Assembly: GCA_021397845.1 (NCBI GenBank)
Contig: CM038052.1
Coordinates: forward strand, 41,562,949-41,626,948
Origin: Areca catechu
Taxonomy: Eukaryota > Streptophyta > Magnoliopsida > Arecales > Arecaceae
Length of the DNA stretch: 64,000 nt
Direction: 5' to 3'
The notes beneath the pieces are model-generated. The model ran no database searches. It worked only from the letters and a program-made list of their open reading frames with translations, and was not told the DNA's origin. The translations under genes and the position numbers were made by a program. Below are positions 59,903-64,000 of this stretch, one piece after another; within the stretch, counting starts at the first letter, position 1; each line of letters begins with the position of its first letter.

Positions 59903-61189
59903 TGTTAGTTCCAAGGATTGATTTTGATGAATAACAAAATATTTAGTATATAATATTACTAATAAATTACATGTTTGATGAATAATAAAATATTTAAGTA
60001 TATAATATTATTAATGATTATATGTAGTAATATTTCAAGAAAAATTAAAGGTAACCACCATCAATCCTAGTATGTTGGGACTTAAAGACATAAAACTTTC
60101 GGAAAATCAAAGTTTCAACCAATATCGAAAGAGTTTCAGCATGGTACTACAATTTTAGCTGGCACGACTCGACAGGGAGAGCCAATTTTATATAAAGCTG
60201 ATTTTTGAAAGCTAATCTTTGAGCCAACTCAAATCTTAATTGAGTTGACTCGAATTTTGTCCGAGTCGATCTTACAAAATCGAGTTGACTCAACAGTAGA
60301 AAATAGAAGACTATTTTCTTTTTAGAGAAAGAAGACTGAGTCTACTTAATAAAGGACTAAACTAACTCGGATATGATCCAAGTCGACTCGGAGTCAATCG
60401 AGGATTATTAACAAGCATAACGACTAGTTCTATAGAAAGTTCAGAATGATCTAGCTATGATTCTAACGACTATATTTTCTTCTCTAATAGCTAGAAACAG
60501 TTAGTTTGACCTTCGAAGAATACTTAAAGGCCATCAACCTCATTGGAGATACCAACAACCATCAATCAAACTCATAATATTCAAAGTATCAGCAAGAACA
60601 AGAGAAAAAGCCAAAGTCTTGATTTGAGATCTCATACTTCCAACCACCTAAAGTTATTCTATCAATCATTAGCTTCCTAACAAGGAGACAAGCATTAGAG
60701 CTTCTAAAGATTCCTAAGAGTCTCCTCTTATGTGCATAAAAGTTCATTCTTTCTCTTTTCAAGAGCTTTTTGTACTCTTAGTGTTCTTTCTTTGTTCTTT
60801 TGTTGCCTATTTCAGTAGGGATTGAAGTTAGATATATTTAAGTCAAGGATTGGCTTGTAAAGATTTTGGATTTTGAGCCTTAGAAAATAATCTATAAGGG
60901 CTTTGGTTTTTGAGCCCGAAAAAATAAAATGGCTATAATCTTTGAAGTAGATTATAGTAAAAGATTTTCAAAAGAAGGCTTGGAGAGTGGACGAAGGTGC
61001 CGGGGGAACCACTGTAAAATCTTTGGTGTTTATGTGTGTGCTTCCTTATTTTTAGTATTTACTTTTAGCTCTGCATTTTATTTACTTTAGCATTTATTTT
61101 TGCTCACTTATACTCTACAAGTAGCACTGAATTTTAATTTTTGAAAAATTGAATTTACCCTCCCTTTTGGATTGTCTAGTTGGGCAACA
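59903..61189 (+). repeat. Second Sirevirus 5' LTR (1287 bp)
   Basis: Starts TGTTAGTTCCAAGG and ends TTGGGCAACA. The ends and the GATTTTGATGA segment after the start match the Sirevirus LTR layout, though the interior is diverged from 11233-12667. Contains a 51-bp tandem duplication (59923-59973 and 59974-60025, unit TTTGATGAATAA) and GAGTCGACTC-type motifs at about 60165-60395. Confidence 0.75.
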
Positions 61190-61191
61190 AG

Positions 61192-61203
61192 TGGTAGCAG
61201 AGT
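61192..61203 (+). other. Primer binding site of second Sirevirus
   Basis: TGGTAGCAGAGT, one mismatch to the initiator-Met tRNA match (T to G at the sixth base), two bases after the LTR end. Confidence 0.7.
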
Positions 61204-61248
61204 TTGATACTCAGCTATATTTGATCAAATGATCAAGAGAAAGATTAA

Positions 61249-62512
61249 ATGGCAATCCAAATGAGTATGTCCCTTATCAAAGTGTAATTTTCAAACAAGC
61301 CTCCTTTATTCATTGGCACAAACTGCACTCATTGAAAATCATGAATACATATCTATATTCAAGTAATTGATTATCAACTTTGGAGAGTGATAATCATGGG
61401 GCCACATACACCTACCATTAAAGTAAATGGAGTTGAGATTTTTGGATTGAGATGAACATAATATAAAGTTAGTAAAACTTAATGCTAAAGCTATGAATAT
61501 TTTTTATTGTGCCTTAGCTATTGCTGAATTTAATAAAGTCTCTACTTGTAGCTTTGTTAAGGAGATTTGGGATAGGTTAGAGATTATTCATGAGGGTACC
61601 AAACAAGTAAAACAAACTAAAATTAATATACTTGTACATAAGTATGAATTCTTTAAAATGGAATCAAATGAAACTATTACTAGCATGAACACTTGTTTCA
61701 CTAATATTATTGATAGTTTGAAAAGTTTGGACAGAACTTTCTCTACTAGTGATCTTATACAAAAGATTCTTAGGTCTTTTCCAATGTCATAAAATTTATA
61801 GGTCACTGCTATCCAAGAAGTAGAGGATCTTTACAAGCTTCCATTTAAGCAACTCATTAGATCACTCATACTTATGAGCTTACAATGAGGCAAAAGAATG
61901 AAGAAGAGTCCAAGAGGAAGAAGACCATCACTTTGAAGTCCATGATAAATGAAGAAAAAGAGAGTGATGAGTCAAAGGAAGAGGATGATGAAGAGATGGC
62001 CATGGTACTAAGAAGGTATAGAAGAATCATTAGAAAGAAGAAACTAAGCTTCAAGAAGAAGTCCTACAAGGGCGAAACTAGTAAAGATAAGGAGAAGGAA
62101 AAAGAAAGAGAGCAGCTAATATGCTTTGAATGCAAGAAGCCCACTTGCCTTAAAACGGACTGCTCTCAACTCAAAAATGCTAAGAAATACAATAAGAAGG
62201 CTTTGATGGTTACATTAAGTGATAGCAAAGATTCAAACTTTGAATAAGAAGCAACTCAAGAAGTACCAGACATTTGTCGGATGACACATGAAAGCGAGGT
62301 AACCTTTGAACTTTTTTTAGATTGTGATGAGTTACAAACAACTTTTATTGACCTTCTTGCTAAATTTGAGAAACTAAGAAAGATCAACAAGGATTTGAAA
62401 AAATAAAATGCTAAACTTTTAAAAGAAAAGAAAAAGATTTTGATAGATAAGAAGAATGATTTGCAAAAATTAATAAAAGAAAAGGAAAGCATTTTAAAAG
62501 ACAATTAGATTG
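61249..62512 (+). pseudogene. Second Sirevirus gag, truncated by LTR insertion
   Basis: ATG at 61249 opens a frame that stops early; homologous segments continue in other frames. These include PPLFIGTN with HWK, IMGPHTPTIKVNGVE, then from 61493 IWDRLEIIHEGTKQVKQTK, KYEFFKMESNETITSMNTCF and LIQKILRSF. A further frame has RQKNEEESKRKKTITLKS and the knuckle CFECKKPTCLKTDC, in which His is replaced by Cys. A Lys/Glu coiled coil follows. The sequence is cut at 62512 by the opposite-strand LTR. Confidence 0.82.
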
Positions 62513-64000
62513 TGTTGCCCTGGTGGCTTCCCAAGAGGGGGGGGGGGGGGGGGTGAATTGGGATTAAAAACTTTTTTGCAAGTATGTGTGCTTTGAAATT
62601 CTTTCAGTGTAGAAGTGAAGTGTGCAAAGCGGAAGTAAACAAATTAAAGCAATCAAGCAATGTAATCACAATCACAAACACCAAGAAGTAGAGTGGTTCG
62701 AAGCAACCGGCTCCTACATCCACTACCCAAGGACCACTTGGGATTTCTACTATATCCCCCAACCGGAATACAGTCGGATTGTTTTACAAGGCTCACAATC
62801 CAAACCTATACACTTTGGTTTTACCGGGATCACCAAAGAAACCCAAACTCCCTTTGGTTTTATACGGGATCACCAAAGAAAATCCAAACACTTGGTTTCA
62901 AACCAGAAAAACCAAGAACCCAAACTTAGGTTTTACAAGGTTCACCTAAAACCTTCAACTCTCTCTCTAGATACAGCCCCTTGCTGTTCTAAGAGAGCAA
63001 ACCAAGATAAAGAATATAAAATAAGCAACTACAACAAACCAAAGTTGTTTTGATATTGTCGATGAAGATCAAAACGAAGTCAAGCTTTAAATACACTTCA
63101 ATGCTCTTCAAAGCTCTTCAAAGCTGCTTCTTCCCTTCTTCAATGAGTGGATTCAATGATGGAGTGGAGTTCGTGAAGCTTTGAATCTCACTTAAATGCT
63201 CTTTGAGGTAGGTGAAGGAATAACTTGGAAGCTCATCTTTTTCTCAAGAATATTCAGTAATAAATCTTTACTCCTTGTTTAATCCCTTAAAAATGATTCC
63301 CTTTATAGTTTTTCAAGTGATATGGCCGTTGTAGGGCCTTGGGAATCGTGAAATAGCCATTGGAGGTGATTTGGTACTCAATTTTCAAATTTTGTAGCTA
63401 ATCGTTGAAGTGCAGACAAGGCTCTACGAGCCAGCTCGAGCTCCAGGAGTCGGCTCGAAGTCTCAGGAATGCCAAAATCAAAGTTCTGTAGGAGCCGGCT
63501 CTTGGACTAGGAGTCAGCTCTTGGCTTCATGCTTTTATACTTGACAAACATGCATACCTGGAGTCTGTTCTTGATCTGGGAGTCGGCTCTAGGTCTCAGA
63601 ACTCCAAAAACTATACTTCTGTAAGAGTTGGCTCTTAAGCTGGGAGTCGGCTCTTAGTTCTGAAACTCTGAATTTTATCTCCATGCCGTGCCGTCTTGAG
63701 TCGGCTTTACAAGACTTTAAAAATTTGCTTCAAGCTTTCCAAAAACTTCATCATTGAAACAACTAGAAGCTACTTTACATGCTTTATCAATTTATTTACA
63801 CTTTTAAGCCCATTTTTTCATGATTACAACATTCATAGCTTAGGGCATTTACAAACTCAATTGAATTTCCTTAAGTGAATTTGAATACCATTTTAAAACA
63901 AAGGTAATTCATTCCTGCAAAAACATCTTAAACATTTGTAAAGAGTTAGTATCAAATACATACTCCAATATTTTGTGATCATCAAAATCATTCTACGGGT
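62513..64000 (-). repeat. Third Sirevirus LTR, minus strand, incomplete at window end
   Basis: In plus orientation it begins TGTTGCCC (reverse of GGGCAACA). The body matches the LTRs of the 11-22 kb element in reverse, including CAATTCACCCCCC, the CAAAGTGTATAGG/ACCAAAG segment and the GAGTCGGCTC array (63425-63708). The other terminus (TGTTGACCC) would lie about 5 bases beyond 64000. Solo LTR or full element cannot be decided here. Confidence 0.88.
62537..62553 (+). repeat. 17-base G homopolymer
   Basis: The related LTRs at 11-22 kb have only about 6 C/G at this site. Either a genuine slippage expansion or an assembly/sequencing artefact. Confidence 0.8.

Noticed and set aside
1..64000. CRISPR arrays, rRNA, bacterial operons or phage-like defence systems
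   Set aside because: Nothing of this kind is visible; the window is eukaryotic with introns and plant retrotransposons.

Overview
This is plant nuclear DNA: AT-rich, intron-containing, with no operons or bacterial-style gene packing. Only one host gene can be supported. It is a five-exon + strand gene for a TPR protein of the NPG/NPGR family (closest to NPGR1), coding from 31926 to 55966. The very long last intron (18,966 bp) and the heavy load of Sirevirus-type Ty1/copia elements suggest a repeat-rich monocot, possibly a palm. That taxonomic guess is inference; the sequence alone does not prove it.

Left third (1-22 kb), layered transposons. A small hAT-type element with a perfect 8-bp target duplication lies at 1293-1845, followed by a decayed minus-strand Ty1/copia fragment (2.3-3.7 kb). 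A minus-strand, internally deleted Ty3/gypsy chromovirus derivative occupies 4730-9340. It keeps a gag-like ORF, an integrase tail plus chromodomain, an initiator-Met tRNA primer site and LTR material. Directly beside it (9341-10882) is an inverted, about 98% identical copy of its chromodomain-plus-LTR end. At 11233-21808 is an end-to-end Sirevirus with two LTRs of about 1.45 kb, primer site, gag, pol, a third (env-like) ORF, two polypurine tracts and an imperfect 5-bp target duplication. All of its coding regions carry stops or frameshifts.

Middle (22-32 kb). AT-rich sequence with one unrecognised GC-rich pocket (22.95-23.41 kb) leads to a nearly intact autonomous hAT DNA transposon at 26796-30044. 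It has imperfect 11-bp terminal inverted repeats, a perfect 8-bp target duplication, and an 840-codon minus-strand transposase frame broken by one TGA. It sits about 1.9 kb upstream of the NPGR1-like start codon. The gene's presumed leader contains GA and CT tracts, a likely 5'UTR intron acceptor and three short upstream ORFs.

Gene body (32-56 kb). Exons 1-4 lie within 4.8 kb. Intron 4 then runs 36690-55655 and holds a second hAT-type MITE (38774-39104), a Tourist/Harbinger-like MITE (39492-39725), a gypsy LTR with polypurine tract (39964-42315, minus), a decayed Ty1/copia gag-pol (43.78-48.85 kb, plus) and an LTR-like block with internal duplications (50.3-51.6 kb). Despite this, splice sites and reading phases are consistent and give a 710-residue protein.

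Right end (56-64 kb). A 3'UTR with a 38-bp tandem duplication, a 42-bp minisatellite, and then a second Sirevirus (LTR 59903-61189, gag from 61249). Its gag is interrupted at 62513 by a minus-strand LTR of the same family as the 11-22 kb element, which runs off the window.

No CRISPR array, rRNA, convincing tRNA gene or clearly new biological system was found. The most useful observations are structural: the inverted chromovirus pair, the one-stop hAT element, the repeat-number difference between paired Sirevirus LTRs, and a palindromic GAGYCGRCTC motif that recurs at several loci.
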